Of a stretch of DNA of 64,000 nucleotides, positions 1 to 8,304 are shown in pieces (the first letter of the stretch is position 1; each line of letters opens with the position of its first letter). Under the pieces are notes generated by a model, which was not told the DNA's origin, searched no databases, and saw only the letters and a list, made by a program, of their open reading frames with translations. The DNA is from Bizionia argentinensis JUB59 (GTDB taxonomy: Bacteria > Bacteroidota > Bacteroidia > Flavobacteriales > Flavobacteriaceae): the NCBI RefSeq assembly GCF_000224335.1, contig NZ_AFXZ01000002.1, positions 1 through 64,000 on the forward strand, in the 5' to 3' direction. The translations under genes and the position numbers were made by a program.

Positions 1-142
1 GTTTTTGCTCAACACAAAAAGTTGTGGAACATTATAAAATATCAGATTTTTGAATCAAAAACTTTAATGTCCTCAAACTCCCTAATAGCCATAGCCAATT
101 TATTACTTCCAGAGGTTTTATTTTGATATTTGCAGAAAAGTA

Positions 143-175
143 AAAACCCTATAAACATAATGTTTATAGGGTTTT
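143..175 (-). terminator. Terminator hairpin downstream of tRNA-Ser
   Basis: A perfect 15-bp inverted repeat (AAAACCCTATAAACA / TGTTTATAGGGTTTT) with a 3-nt loop lies 24 bp past the 3' end of the minus-strand tRNA-Ser. On the minus strand the stem ends in a T-run, as expected of a rho-independent terminator. The symmetry means it could work in both directions. Confidence 0.75.
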
Positions 176-198
176 GGTGGAATTTGTGCTATTCCTAG

Positions 199-283
199 CG
201 GAGAAAGAGGGATTCGAACCCCCGGAGGTGTGACCCTCAACAGTTTTCAAGACTGCCGCATTCGACCGCTCTGCCATTTCTCC
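199..283 (-). tRNA. tRNA-Ser (anticodon UGA)
   Basis: The minus strand gives a class II tRNA. The acceptor stem GGAGAAA/TTTCTCC is perfect, the anticodon loop CTTGAAA carries UGA, there is a long variable arm, and the T-arm reads GGTTCGAATCC. The discriminator base is G at 199. CCA is not encoded directly after it. Confidence 0.95.
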
Positions 284-501
284 TTGAGCGCCGTATCAGG
301 TTATCCCTGAATGCGGCTGCAAATATATAAACTATTCTTCTACTTTAAAAGGTTTTTCTGAACAAATTAGTTATTATTTTAATGTTCTTTTTAAGGTGTT
401 GATTTAAAGCCATATATTAAATTAATTATTCATTGGTTTTGCCCCGAATATGATTAATTATAATAAAAATTATTCAGTTTTACTATCATCAGGATTGTAT
501 T

Positions 502-1998
502 TTATTCAGCCATTTTCATAGTGCCATGATTTTTAAGGTGTGTGTGCCAACTAAAAGCTTTGTCCATAATATGAGGCGTATGTCCGCCTAATTTATAAGC
601 TTTTTCAAAGTATTCTGATAATTGACCTTGATAGGAAGGATGCACGCAATTTTCAATAATGAGTCTGGCTCTTTCTACAGGTGCTAAACCTCTAATATCT
701 GCTAGACCTTGGTCCGTTACTAAAATATCTATATCGTGTTCCGTATGATCCGTATGGGAAACCATAGGAACAATATGAGAAATACGGCCTTCTTTAGAAA
801 TGGAAGGACAAGCAAAAATACTGATATAACCGTTTCTGGCAAAGTCGCCCGAACCGCCTATACCGTTCATCATATTAGTACCGCCAATATGCGTAGAATT
901 CACATTTCCATAAATATCAAATTCAATAGCTGTGTTTATACCGATAACGCCTAATCGTCTAATAACTTCGGCAGAGTTACTAATGTTTTGGGGTCTTAAG
1001 AGGAGTTTATCTTTGTACTTCTCAAAATTCTGAAAAATTCTATTCGAACATGATTCTGTTACAGTTATAGAGGACGCCGATGCAAATAGAAGCTTTCCGG
1101 AGTCAAAAAGTTCAAAAGTACTATCCTGAAGAACTTCGGAATACATAGTAAGGTTTTTAAATGTACTATTTTTAAAACCAGATAAAATGGCATTTGCCGT
1201 TTTACCAATCCCTGCTTGCAACGGTAGAAGCGATTCTGTTAATCGTCCTTCATCCACTTCCTTTTCTAAAAATTTAAGAATATGATTTGAAATTGCTTTC
1301 GTTTTCTCATCAGGATCAGAAATAATGGCTGGACTATCTGGAACTTCAGTAAAAACAATCGCAATTACTTTTTCTGGATCAATTTTAATGTACGGAACGC
1401 CTATTCTTGTATCAGATTGAACAACCGGAATAATTTCTCGATTCGGTTGTTTTTTTAAAAACTTAATATCGTGAATCCCTTCAATACTTTCTGGAAATTT
1501 AGTATTAATTTCAATTATTATTCTATCTGCTTTTTCGGTAAAAATAGGTGAGTTTCCAACGGATGACGTTGGTATTATATAACCATCTTTAGTAATGGAT
1601 ACGGCTTCAATAATAGCTATGTCAATTTTGAAACTGTCAATACTTTGAAGCATTTCTGCCGTTTGTCCCAAATGTTGATCCACATAAAGTACTTCATGAT
1701 TATTAATGCTTTTTCTCAAAGTAGGATCTGCCTGAAATGGCATTCTTTTATATAAAGCACCGTTTTTAGCCAAATCGGCATCGGTATCATATCCTAAAGA
1801 GGCACCACTTAATACAGTTAATTTTAATTCTTCGTGACCTGCTCTTTGGGCAACTTTAGGTAAAACTGCTTTACTATCGCCAGCTTTTGTAAATCCACTA
1901 ACGCCTAAAATATCATGATTTTTTATTAATAAAGCTGCAGCTTCAGGTGTTTGAATTCTTTCTAAATAAGCAGGATATTTAATTCTTTTCCTTTGCAT
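502..1998 (-). CDS. Succinate/acetate CoA-transferase (acetyl-CoA hydrolase/transferase family)
   Basis: The 498-aa protein has the two-domain acetyl-CoA hydrolase/transferase fold (class I CoA-transferase, AarC/Cat1-like). It would move CoA between succinyl-CoA or acetyl-CoA and a carboxylate in the cytoplasm. The predicted catalytic glutamate is E288 in the motif MYSEVLQD, and a glycine-rich CoA-contact loop follows (GIGGSGDFARNG, about residues 380-392). Length fits the family. It is transcribed away from an AraC regulator at 2232, which may control it. Exact substrate preference cannot be read from sequence. Confidence 0.88.
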   Translation of the reverse strand: MQRKRIKYPAYLERIQTPEAAALLIKNHDILGVSGFTKAGDSKAVLPKVAQRAGHEELKLTVLSGASLGYDTDADLAKNGALYKRMPFQADPTLRKSINNHEVLYVDQHLGQTAEMLQSIDSFKIDIAIIEAVSITKDGYIIPTSSVGNSPIFTEKADRIIIEINTKFPESIEGIHDIKFLKKQPNREIIPVVQSDTRIGVPYIKIDPEKVIAIVFTEVPDSPAIISDPDEKTKAISNHILKFLEKEVDEGRLTESLLPLQAGIGKTANAILSGFKNSTFKNLTMYSEVLQDSTFELFDSGKLLFASASSITVTESCSNRIFQNFEKYKDKLLLRPQNISNSAEVIRRLGVIGINTAIEFDIYGNVNSTHIGGTNMMNGIGGSGDFARNGYISIFACPSISKEGRISHIVPMVSHTDHTEHDIDILVTDQGLADIRGLAPVERARLIIENCVHPSYQGQLSEYFEKAYKLGGHTPHIMDKAFSWHTHLKNHGTMKMAE

Positions 1999-2159
1999 AG
2001 TATTATCTTTTTTAAAATTGAAATTAAAAACGTTCTATATGGTTTGTAATGATACTTTTAAGTGATGGATATTCCGAGGGTTTGACATCGAGAATTTTTC
2101 ACCTAAAAAAACATGTATTTATGGCTGTGGTAATACAGTATGGCAATTTATGCAAGATT

Positions 2160-2192
2160 ATCATTGTCTATTTGTTATAATAAGACAATGAT
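2160..2192. promoter_or_regulatory. Inverted-repeat operator candidate between CoA-transferase and AraC gene
   Basis: A perfect 10-bp inverted repeat, ATCATTGTCT / AGACAATGAT, with a 13-bp spacer lies in the divergent intergenic region 40 bp before the AraC start. The half-site centres are 23 bp apart, about two helical turns. That is compatible with a dimeric regulator, possibly the adjacent AraC protein. Seen in the sequence; the binder is inference. Confidence 0.4.
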
Positions 2193-2231
2193 TTATTAAT
2201 TTAGTGCAAATTATTATATTTTAAAAATATT

Positions 2232-3029
2232 ATGAACAGTAAATACTATTTAACCGAGGTTGATAAGGATCCCCAAAGTGTTTTTTGTTATCATAATTTA
2301 ATGGGTGAAACATTTATTGAATGGCATAGTCATGAAAAAGGACAGTTTCTATATACCGAAGGTGGGGTTGTTCATGTTAAAACTAAAAGCAGAGAGTATT
2401 ATTTGCCAGCTAGACATTATATGTGGATTCCTGCAGGTGTAAATCATGCTATTTATCCGAGTTCGGCAAATGTTATTATGAGGAATTTGTATTTTCCTAT
2501 GGAATTAAATGCTTCTCAATTTTTTAAAAAAGAAGGAATTTATCCAGCCACTAACTTATTAATGGCGTTGCTACTTCATACCAAAAACTGGAATGGGGAT
2601 TTAACAAAATCTCAAAAAAACAAATATGCCATAGTTTATGCTTTTAAGGCTGTTTTGGAGCAATCCGCAGCAACTTCTTTACAGTTAGAGTTGCCACATC
2701 CTACAGATGCAAGGTTAGTAAATATTGTAAATTACCTTTCAAACCACATTCAGCAAGAACATTTTTTGCCCCAATTAGCGTCAAAATTTAGTATGACGGA
2801 TAAGTCTTTGTACCGCTTATTTAAAAAGGATTTAGGAATGTCTTTTAGTAAATACTATACACAGTTGCGAATATTGAAGTCTTTAGAGTATTTAATGAAT
2901 TCAGACTACAATATTTCTGAAATAGCAAATATGGTCGGTTATAATAGCTTGCCTACCTTCAGTAATACTTTTACTAAAATTATAGGGAAAAGACCTTCAG
3001 GATATAGGAAACCCAATCAGATTTACTAG
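2232..3029 (+). CDS. AraC-family transcriptional regulator with cupin sensor domain
   Basis: The 265-aa protein has an N-terminal cupin-like sensor (about residues 20-100, with WHSHEKGQFLYTEGG and the YMWIPAGVNHAI segment). The C-terminal AraC DNA-binding domain has two helix-turn-helices (about 165-262), including the conserved ISEIANMVGYNS and GKRPSGYR segments. It probably senses a small molecule and controls neighbouring metabolism. It diverges from the CoA-transferase, and a nitroreductase and an aminotransferase follow downstream. Family assignment is firm; the ligand is unknown. Confidence 0.88.
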   Translation: MNSKYYLTEVDKDPQSVFCYHNLMGETFIEWHSHEKGQFLYTEGGVVHVKTKSREYYLPARHYMWIPAGVNHAIYPSSANVIMRNLYFPMELNASQFFKKEGIYPATNLLMALLLHTKNWNGDLTKSQKNKYAIVYAFKAVLEQSAATSLQLELPHPTDARLVNIVNYLSNHIQQEHFLPQLASKFSMTDKSLYRLFKKDLGMSFSKYYTQLRILKSLEYLMNSDYNISEIANMVGYNSLPTFSNTFTKIIGKRPSGYRKPNQIY

Positions 3030-3059
3030 ATTCCTTCAAATAAACGTTATTCAAATCCA

Positions 3060-3067
3060 TATATTTG
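3060..3067 (+). promoter_or_regulatory. Bacteroidota -7 box upstream of nitroreductase
   Basis: TATATTTG matches the Bacteroidota sigma-ABfr -7 consensus TAnnTTTG and sits 20 bp before the TTG start. No clear -33 TTTG is visible at the usual spacing, so this is only a candidate. Confidence 0.35.
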
Positions 3068-3086
3068 TGTAATTAAATAAATTAAG

Positions 3087-3716
3087 TTGGAAATAATAGA
3101 AAAATTGAATTGGCGTTATGCCACAAAAGCGTTTGATTTAAGTAAAAAAGTATCGTCAGAAAAGCTAGAGATTATTAAACAAGCCTTTAATCTTACCGCT
3201 ACTTCTTATGGCTTACAGCCTATAAAATTGGTAATTGTTAGTAATCCGTTATTGAAAAAAGAGTTGGTTTCGGTGGCTTTTAATCAAAAACAATTAGAAC
3301 AGGCATCCCATGTATTGGTGCTTTGTATTCAAACGTCCATTGATGAGGAATTTGTATTGGAATATTTTAATCGTGTTCACAACATTCGAGAAACGCCTAA
3401 AACTATTTTAAAACCATTTCAGGATTTCTTGATTTCCGATTTTGAGAATAAACTACAAGAGGGGAGAGAGGCTTGGGCTACAAATCAAGCCTATTTAGCG
3501 CTAGGGAATTTATTAACCGTTTGCGCTTTAGAAGGAATTGATTCCTGTCCTATGGAGGGGTTTAAACCAGAAGTATGTGATGATTTATTAGATTTAAGGG
3601 AGAAAAATTTAAAATCTGTATTATTATTGCCAATTGGTTATCGTGCCGAAGATGATATGTTTTCAGACTTTAAAAAAGTTAGGAAATCCATTACAGATAG
3701 TATTATAGAAATGTAA
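3087..3716 (+). CDS. NAD(P)H-dependent nitroreductase family protein (NfsB-like)
   Basis: The 209-aa protein has the nitroreductase fold, an FMN-dependent enzyme that reduces nitro or quinone compounds with NAD(P)H in the cytoplasm. The N-terminus (IIEKLNWRYATKAFD) is the standard family start and contains the FMN-binding R-x-A-T-K segment. The C-terminal part has the CPMEGF motif typical of NfsB-type enzymes. The start must be TTG at 3087, because no ATG lies near and the alignment-typical N-terminus begins there. It follows the AraC gene on the same strand with its own promoter candidate. Confidence 0.85.
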   Translation: MEIIEKLNWRYATKAFDLSKKVSSEKLEIIKQAFNLTATSYGLQPIKLVIVSNPLLKKELVSVAFNQKQLEQASHVLVLCIQTSIDEEFVLEYFNRVHNIRETPKTILKPFQDFLISDFENKLQEGREAWATNQAYLALGNLLTVCALEGIDSCPMEGFKPEVCDDLLDLREKNLKSVLLLPIGYRAEDDMFSDFKKVRKSITDSIIEM

Positions 3717-3743
3717 ATTTATAAATTAAAAAAGAAAGATAAT

Positions 3744-4940
3744 ATGCCAGGATTTGAATTATTTGGAAGTGCTGAACGTAAAGAGGTTCAAGATGTTTTA
3801 GATAGTGGTGTTTTAATGCGTTACGGTTTTGATGGCATGCGAAATGGCCATTGGAAAGCTAAAGAGCTAGAGGCGGAGCTACAAGATAAATTGCAAGTAA
3901 ATTACGCGCAGTTAGTATCTAGCGGAACAGCTGCTGTGTCTGTTGCTATGGCAGTTACTGGTGTTGGTGCTGGCGATGAAGTTATTATGCCAACCTTTAC
4001 GTTTGTTGCTAGTTTTGAAGCTATAATGATGTTAGGTGCTATTCCTGTTTTAGTGGATATTGATGATACTTTAACGTTGGATCCGAAAGCGGTGGAAGCT
4101 GCTATTACTTCCAGAACGAAAGCTATTATGCCAGTTCATATGTGTGGAAGTATGGCAAATTTAGATGCATTGCAAGCCATTTGTAAAAAGCATAATTTAT
4201 TATTAATTGAAGATGCATGTCAAGCAATTGGCGGCTCTTATAAAGGAAAACCTCTTGGAAGTATTGGAGATATTGGGTGCTTTTCATTCGATTTTGTAAA
4301 AACTATTACCTGTGGCGAAGGCGGTGCAGTAATAACCAACAATCCTACGTATTTTAAAGATGCCGATCAGTATACAGATCATGGCCACGATCATAAAGGT
4401 ATGGATCGTGGTGCTGAAACACATCCGTTTTTAGGGTATAATTTTAGAATTTCTGAATTGCAGGCGGCCGTTGGTTTAGCACAAGCAAGGCGTTTATATG
4501 ATTTTGTCGCTATTCAGAAAACACATTATGACATTTTACGTGAAACATTGGCAACAATTCCAGAATTGACTTTTAGAACCGTTCCGGAAGGTGGTGTAGA
4601 GAGTTATGGTTTCCTAAACTTCTTTTTACCCGATTTAGAAATCGCCAGGAAAGCATCCAAAGGACTTAAAGACGCCGGAGTAGATGCTTGTTTTCATTAT
4701 TTTGATAATAATTGGCACTATATCCGAGAATGGGATCATTTAAAAGAAATAAAAACATTATATCCTGTTTCTGCAGAAGTCAAAAAAGGATTAGAATATC
4801 TGCAAACAAAAACCTTTGATCAATCCGATCATTATATTGCTAGAAATATTTCTTGTTTAATTAAATTATCTTGGACGGAAGACGAAGTAAAAGAACGCGC
4901 TTCCAAAATGAAAATTGCGATTCTTGAAGCTTTAAAATAA
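3744..4940 (+). CDS. DegT/DnrJ/EryC1/StrS-family PLP aminotransferase
   Basis: The 398-aa fold type I PLP enzyme belongs to the sugar-aminotransferase family, which aminates keto-sugars for cell-surface glycans or secondary metabolites. Visible features are D157 in the IEDACQA segment, the Schiff-base lysine K186 in FDFVKTITCGEGG, and SSGTAA (about 59-64) for phosphate binding. It lies 27 bp after the nitroreductase stop, so they may be co-transcribed. The neighbourhood is not a polysaccharide locus, so the sugar substrate is unclear. Confidence 0.85.
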   Translation: MPGFELFGSAERKEVQDVLDSGVLMRYGFDGMRNGHWKAKELEAELQDKLQVNYAQLVSSGTAAVSVAMAVTGVGAGDEVIMPTFTFVASFEAIMMLGAIPVLVDIDDTLTLDPKAVEAAITSRTKAIMPVHMCGSMANLDALQAICKKHNLLLIEDACQAIGGSYKGKPLGSIGDIGCFSFDFVKTITCGEGGAVITNNPTYFKDADQYTDHGHDHKGMDRGAETHPFLGYNFRISELQAAVGLAQARRLYDFVAIQKTHYDILRETLATIPELTFRTVPEGGVESYGFLNFFLPDLEIARKASKGLKDAGVDACFHYFDNNWHYIREWDHLKEIKTLYPVSAEVKKGLEYLQTKTFDQSDHYIARNISCLIKLSWTEDEVKERASKMKIAILEALK

Positions 4941-4962
4941 ACTTCAATAAACCTATTATACG

Positions 4963-5006
4963 AGCAACTTTAGGGAACTTAATACGTCTTTAAAGTTGCT
5001 TTTTTA
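4963..5006 (+). terminator. Rho-independent terminator after the aminotransferase gene
   Basis: AGCAACTTTA pairs with TAAAGTTGCT (10 bp, 18-nt loop) and is followed by a T-run. It lies 22 bp after the stop codon. Confidence 0.75.
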
Positions 5007-5176
5007 TTTCTTGATAACTCGTTTTTTCTATTCGTTGATTGTTAATCAATATCATTTTTACATTTTCTAAAACAAAAAATAATTGGTATTTCCCTAAAAT
5101 TTCCTTAATATTAGGTTAACCTCTTAAAGGTAAATACATAAAGCATAGTAACCAATCATAATAAACACAGATAAAA

Positions 5177-5545
5177 ATGGAGACAACAGAAACAAAACCA
5201 ACAACGGCACCAGTAAATACAAACTCTAATATAGCAGAAGGGAAAAGTATTGCAACAATCGCTTATTTAACTATAATTGGATTAATAATAGCGTTTGTAA
5301 TGAATAACGAAAAGAAAAATGAATTTGCCAAATATCATATTATACAATCCCTTGGGTTGGCTTTAACCGGATTAGCTTTAGGTGTTATTGGAATGATACC
5401 TCTTCTGGGATGGTTAATTAGTATTGTCGGTTTTTTTGTAATCATTTATATGTGGATTATGGGTTTAATGAATGCTATTAACGAAAAACAAGTGCCTCTT
5501 CCTATTCTGGGTAAAAAATACGAAGAATGGTTTAAGAATTTATAA
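5177..5545 (+). CDS. Small membrane protein, DUF4870 / Tic20-like
   Basis: The 122-aa protein has a polar N-terminus (about 1-22), a first membrane helix (about 25-43) and two more (about 58-80 and 82-100). The segment KNEFAKYHIIQSLGLAL between helices is characteristic of the DUF4870/Tic20-like family seen throughout Flavobacteriaceae. Function is unknown; the distant similarity to a chloroplast import component is no evidence of transport. It stands alone with about 230 bp of upstream DNA. Confidence 0.7.
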   Translation: METTETKPTTAPVNTNSNIAEGKSIATIAYLTIIGLIIAFVMNNEKKNEFAKYHIIQSLGLALTGLALGVIGMIPLLGWLISIVGFFVIIYMWIMGLMNAINEKQVPLPILGKKYEEWFKNL

Positions 5546-6025
5546 AGCTGAAGTATATAAAATAAAAAAGGCTTTCATTTTATAGTTGAATACAAATAGT
5601 TGAATACAATTTATCGGTTTTTGATAAAGCTATTAAGTTCAAATAGAGAAAGAGGCAAATAAAAGATATCAGTCTATCAGAAAAAAGCAGATGGACAACA
5701 TGTATTAAAGATGCTATTAATTGAAGTGAAAAGGGAAATAACTTTGGATAAAACCAATGATATTTCCCTTTTCTATTAGACTATTTTGGTTGTTTTTTGT
5801 GAATCCTAAATTATCAGAGTTGTATTAAAGCTAAACAGTGCGGTTAAAAATTTCTGAAAAAACGTGGCGCACTTGCTATATTTATTTGACGACTATTATT
5901 TGCTTAAATCGCTTTAAAACAGATTTTTAAATTTGATTTTTAATTTAAAAATGTTAGTTTCGTAATGGAATTATGCTTTACATTATAAATATATATATTT
6001 AATTTCCATCGCTAAAACAAAAATC
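5546..6025. other. Intergenic stretch, 480 bp, with one hairpin
   Basis: No supported gene. A hairpin at 5729-5772 (AAAAGGGAAATA / TATTTCCCTTTT, with a small inner TTGG/CCAA stem) looks like a terminator, though it is far from the preceding stop. The rest is AT-rich with no recognisable feature. Confidence 0.5.
5729..5772 (+). terminator. Hairpin, possible terminator
   Basis: A perfect 12-bp stem AAAAGGGAAATA / TATTTCCCTTTT with a 20-nt loop that itself contains a 4-bp stem. The right arm ends in four Ts followed by CTATT. It is about 185 bp after the small membrane protein gene. Confidence 0.45.
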
Positions 6026-6754
6026 ATGAAAAAATCAAGTCTAAACATTATAGTTTTAAGCATTATTATGCTTGTAATATCTTCTTGTGTAAATGAAAAG
6101 AAAAGAGAAGCGGAAATCTCTGATATAGGAAAAGAGCAGGTAGAAGGTATGTCAGAGGTTTTATTTGAAAATGATTTTGCAGAGGTATCAAAAATAATTC
6201 TTGCACCGAATGAGTTTTTAACCGAACATGATGGTGGAGAACGCGTGGTTTACTCTTTAAGTGATTATTCATTAGACTGGGAGGAAAAAGGTAAAAGTCT
6301 AGGAACAAAATCTCGTAAAAAAGGTGAGGTACACTTCCATAAAGCAGGTGATCACTCGGCCAAAAATAACGGAACTACAAATGCGGAATGGATTGTATTT
6401 ACAAGAAAAGGATGGGATTTGCCAGATTGTGGTGAAAACAAAGTAGAACATGATGTAAATGACGTTTCACCAGACTCCTCAAAGCATCTTTGGGATAATG
6501 AAAGTTTTAAGGTTACAAAAGTAATCTTACCTAAAGGTCAAAAACTACCTATGCATTCTGGAGTTAATCGTATTGTTTATTCTCTTTCTGATTATCAAAT
6601 CATGTATAATTCTGACGGTGGAAGTGAAAGTGATGGCGTAAAGAAAATGAAGATAGGTGACATTCATTGGCATAATGCTTGTCAACATTCTATAGAAAAT
6701 ACTGGTGATTCAGATGCTGAATATATAGTGGTTAGTTACAAGAAAAAAGAATAA
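6026..6754 (+). CDS. Lipoprotein with two tandem cupin-like repeats
   Basis: The 242-aa protein starts with a lipoprotein signal peptide whose lipobox ends at C21 (VISSC), so it should be membrane-anchored. Two homologous halves follow, about 48-135 and 155-240. Each contains a VVYSLSDY or IVYSLSDY strand, an HFHKAGDHS or HWHNACQHS histidine cluster, and an AEWIV or AEYIV strand. The paired histidines suggest a cupin metal site in each half. No enzymatic function can be assigned. It stands alone between long intergenic stretches. Confidence 0.7.
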   Translation: MKKSSLNIIVLSIIMLVISSCVNEKKREAEISDIGKEQVEGMSEVLFENDFAEVSKIILAPNEFLTEHDGGERVVYSLSDYSLDWEEKGKSLGTKSRKKGEVHFHKAGDHSAKNNGTTNAEWIVFTRKGWDLPDCGENKVEHDVNDVSPDSSKHLWDNESFKVTKVILPKGQKLPMHSGVNRIVYSLSDYQIMYNSDGGSESDGVKKMKIGDIHWHNACQHSIENTGDSDAEYIVVSYKKKE

Positions 6755-7116
6755 TCTATGGCGAACCATAGTATTTAAAGTAAGGCTTTAACCTGCAGAT
6801 TTTGAAAGTCTTACAACTTTCAAATTTGTAATTTCAAATGAAAATGCTCGCGACTAATTAAAATATAACCAATATTTTAAGCTTTAAACATTCAATTATA
6901 AAAACAATTTGCTTCTAAAATTGTTTTTAAACTTATCTTTAAAAATAAGTCAATCCTTTAGCTTGGTTGAGTTGAATGCGAATAGCCGAACTAAATTTTA
7001 TAATTTACTGCATTGAAAGGTGGCATAAAAAACAAAATAAACAAAGAGTTTTTGTGGTAATACGAATCACAAAAGATAATGACACATAGATATTCTAAAT
7101 AGAAATAACGCTGGAA
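6755..7116. other. Convergent intergenic stretch, 362 bp
   Basis: This lies between the cupin lipoprotein (plus) and ribBA (minus). It holds an AT-rich hairpin at 6900-6928 that could end transcripts from either side. No gene, repeat family or promoter is evident in the rest. Confidence 0.5.
6900..6928. terminator. AT-rich hairpin between convergent genes
   Basis: AAAACAATTT pairs with AAATTGTTTT around a 7-nt loop. T-runs lie at the right end on the plus strand and at the left end on the minus strand, so it may be a weak bidirectional terminator. Confidence 0.4.
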
Positions 7117-8271
7117 TTAATAATTTACATATTCCACAATCTCCAATCCGTAACCAATCATACCAACACGTTTGGTCTGTTTGCTATTAGAAATTAATTT
7201 TAGTTTATGAATATTTAAATCGTGTAGAATTTGTGCGCCAATACCAAAATCTTTAGCATCCATATCAATTCGCTGTGCTTTTACAACTTCTCCTGGAATT
7301 TGCGCCGTTTTTAAAACGTTTAAACGCTTTAATAAATTCATCGTCGCCGATTGCTGATTAATAAAGATAATAGCACCTTTTTCGGCTTGATTAATTACCT
7401 TAAACATATCGTCCAACTTCTGATCCGCATTATTGGTTAAAGTTCCTAAAATATCGTGATTTACAAGCGTTGCATTAACACGTGTTAAAACAGGTTCGCT
7501 AGAAGACCAAGTTCCTTTGGTTAAGGCAATATGAATTTGATTATTGGTTGTTTGATTATAAGCGCGCAATCTGAAATTACCAAAACGCGTTTCTAATTCA
7601 AAATCTTCAACCTTTTCAATCAGCGAATCGTGCTGCATGCGATACGCGATTAAATCTTCGATAGAAACAATTTTAAGATCGAATTTTTTAGCCACTTTTA
7701 TCAATTGTGGTAAACGCGCCATAGTACCATCTTCATTCATGATCTCTACAATCACACCCGCTGGTTTTAAACCGGCAAGTCGCGCGAAATCTATAGCAGC
7801 TTCAGTATGTCCAGTACGTCTTAAAACACCACCTTCTTTGGCTACTAAAGGGAAAATATGTCCAGGACGAGCTAGTTCAAAGGGTTTTATATTATCGTCA
7901 ACCAATGCTAAAACAGTTTTAGCACGATCGCCTGCTGAAATACCTGTTGTTACCCCATTTCCTCTTAAATCTACAGAAATGGTAAAAGCCGTTTCTAATG
8001 GATCCGTATTATTCTGAACCATTGGATTTAATTCTAACTCCTTGCAACGTTTTTCAGTAAGTGGCGTACAAATTAATCCACGGCCATGAGTGGCCATAAA
8101 ATTAATCATTTCTGGGGTTGCCATTTCAGCCGCAGCTAGAAAATCGCCCTCGTTTTCACGGTTTTCATCATCAACCACAATAATAACTTTACCTTTCCTA
8201 ATGTCGTTTATGGCATCTTCAATGGCATCTAACTGAATGGTTTTATTATTTTGAGTTTGAGTGGTGGACAT
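7117..8271 (-). CDS. ribB: RibBA-type DHBP synthase with degenerate GTP cyclohydrolase II domain
   Basis: The 384-aa protein makes the riboflavin precursor 3,4-dihydroxy-2-butanone 4-phosphate from ribulose 5-phosphate. The N-terminal DHBP synthase domain (about 12-210) is intact, with DDENRENEGD and RRTGHTEAAIDFARLAG. The C-terminal half still resembles GTP cyclohydrolase II (DFGIGAQILHDL near the end). It contains no cysteine at all, so the three zinc ligands are missing, and the usual QEGRGIGL segment is replaced. This half is probably inactive. It is the last gene of the tpx-to-ribBA operon, 33 bp after lptF/G. There is no room for an FMN riboswitch upstream. Confidence 0.88.
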   Translation of the reverse strand: MSTTQTQNNKTIQLDAIEDAINDIRKGKVIIVVDDENRENEGDFLAAAEMATPEMINFMATHGRGLICTPLTEKRCKELELNPMVQNNTDPLETAFTISVDLRGNGVTTGISAGDRAKTVLALVDDNIKPFELARPGHIFPLVAKEGGVLRRTGHTEAAIDFARLAGLKPAGVIVEIMNEDGTMARLPQLIKVAKKFDLKIVSIEDLIAYRMQHDSLIEKVEDFELETRFGNFRLRAYNQTTNNQIHIALTKGTWSSSEPVLTRVNATLVNHDILGTLTNNADQKLDDMFKVINQAEKGAIIFINQQSATMNLLKRLNVLKTAQIPGEVVKAQRIDMDAKDFGIGAQILHDLNIHKLKLISNSKQTKRVGMIGYGLEIVEYVNY

Positions 8272-8304
8272 AGCTGTATTTTAATTAATGTGCAAAGGTA
8301 TTGC

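Noticed and set aside
736..954. Plus-strand ORF inside the CoA-transferase gene
   Set aside because: It is antisense to a well-supported gene with no family match, so a shadow.
8272..8304. FMN riboswitch before ribBA
   Set aside because: Only 33 bp separate it from the preceding gene, too little for the aptamer.
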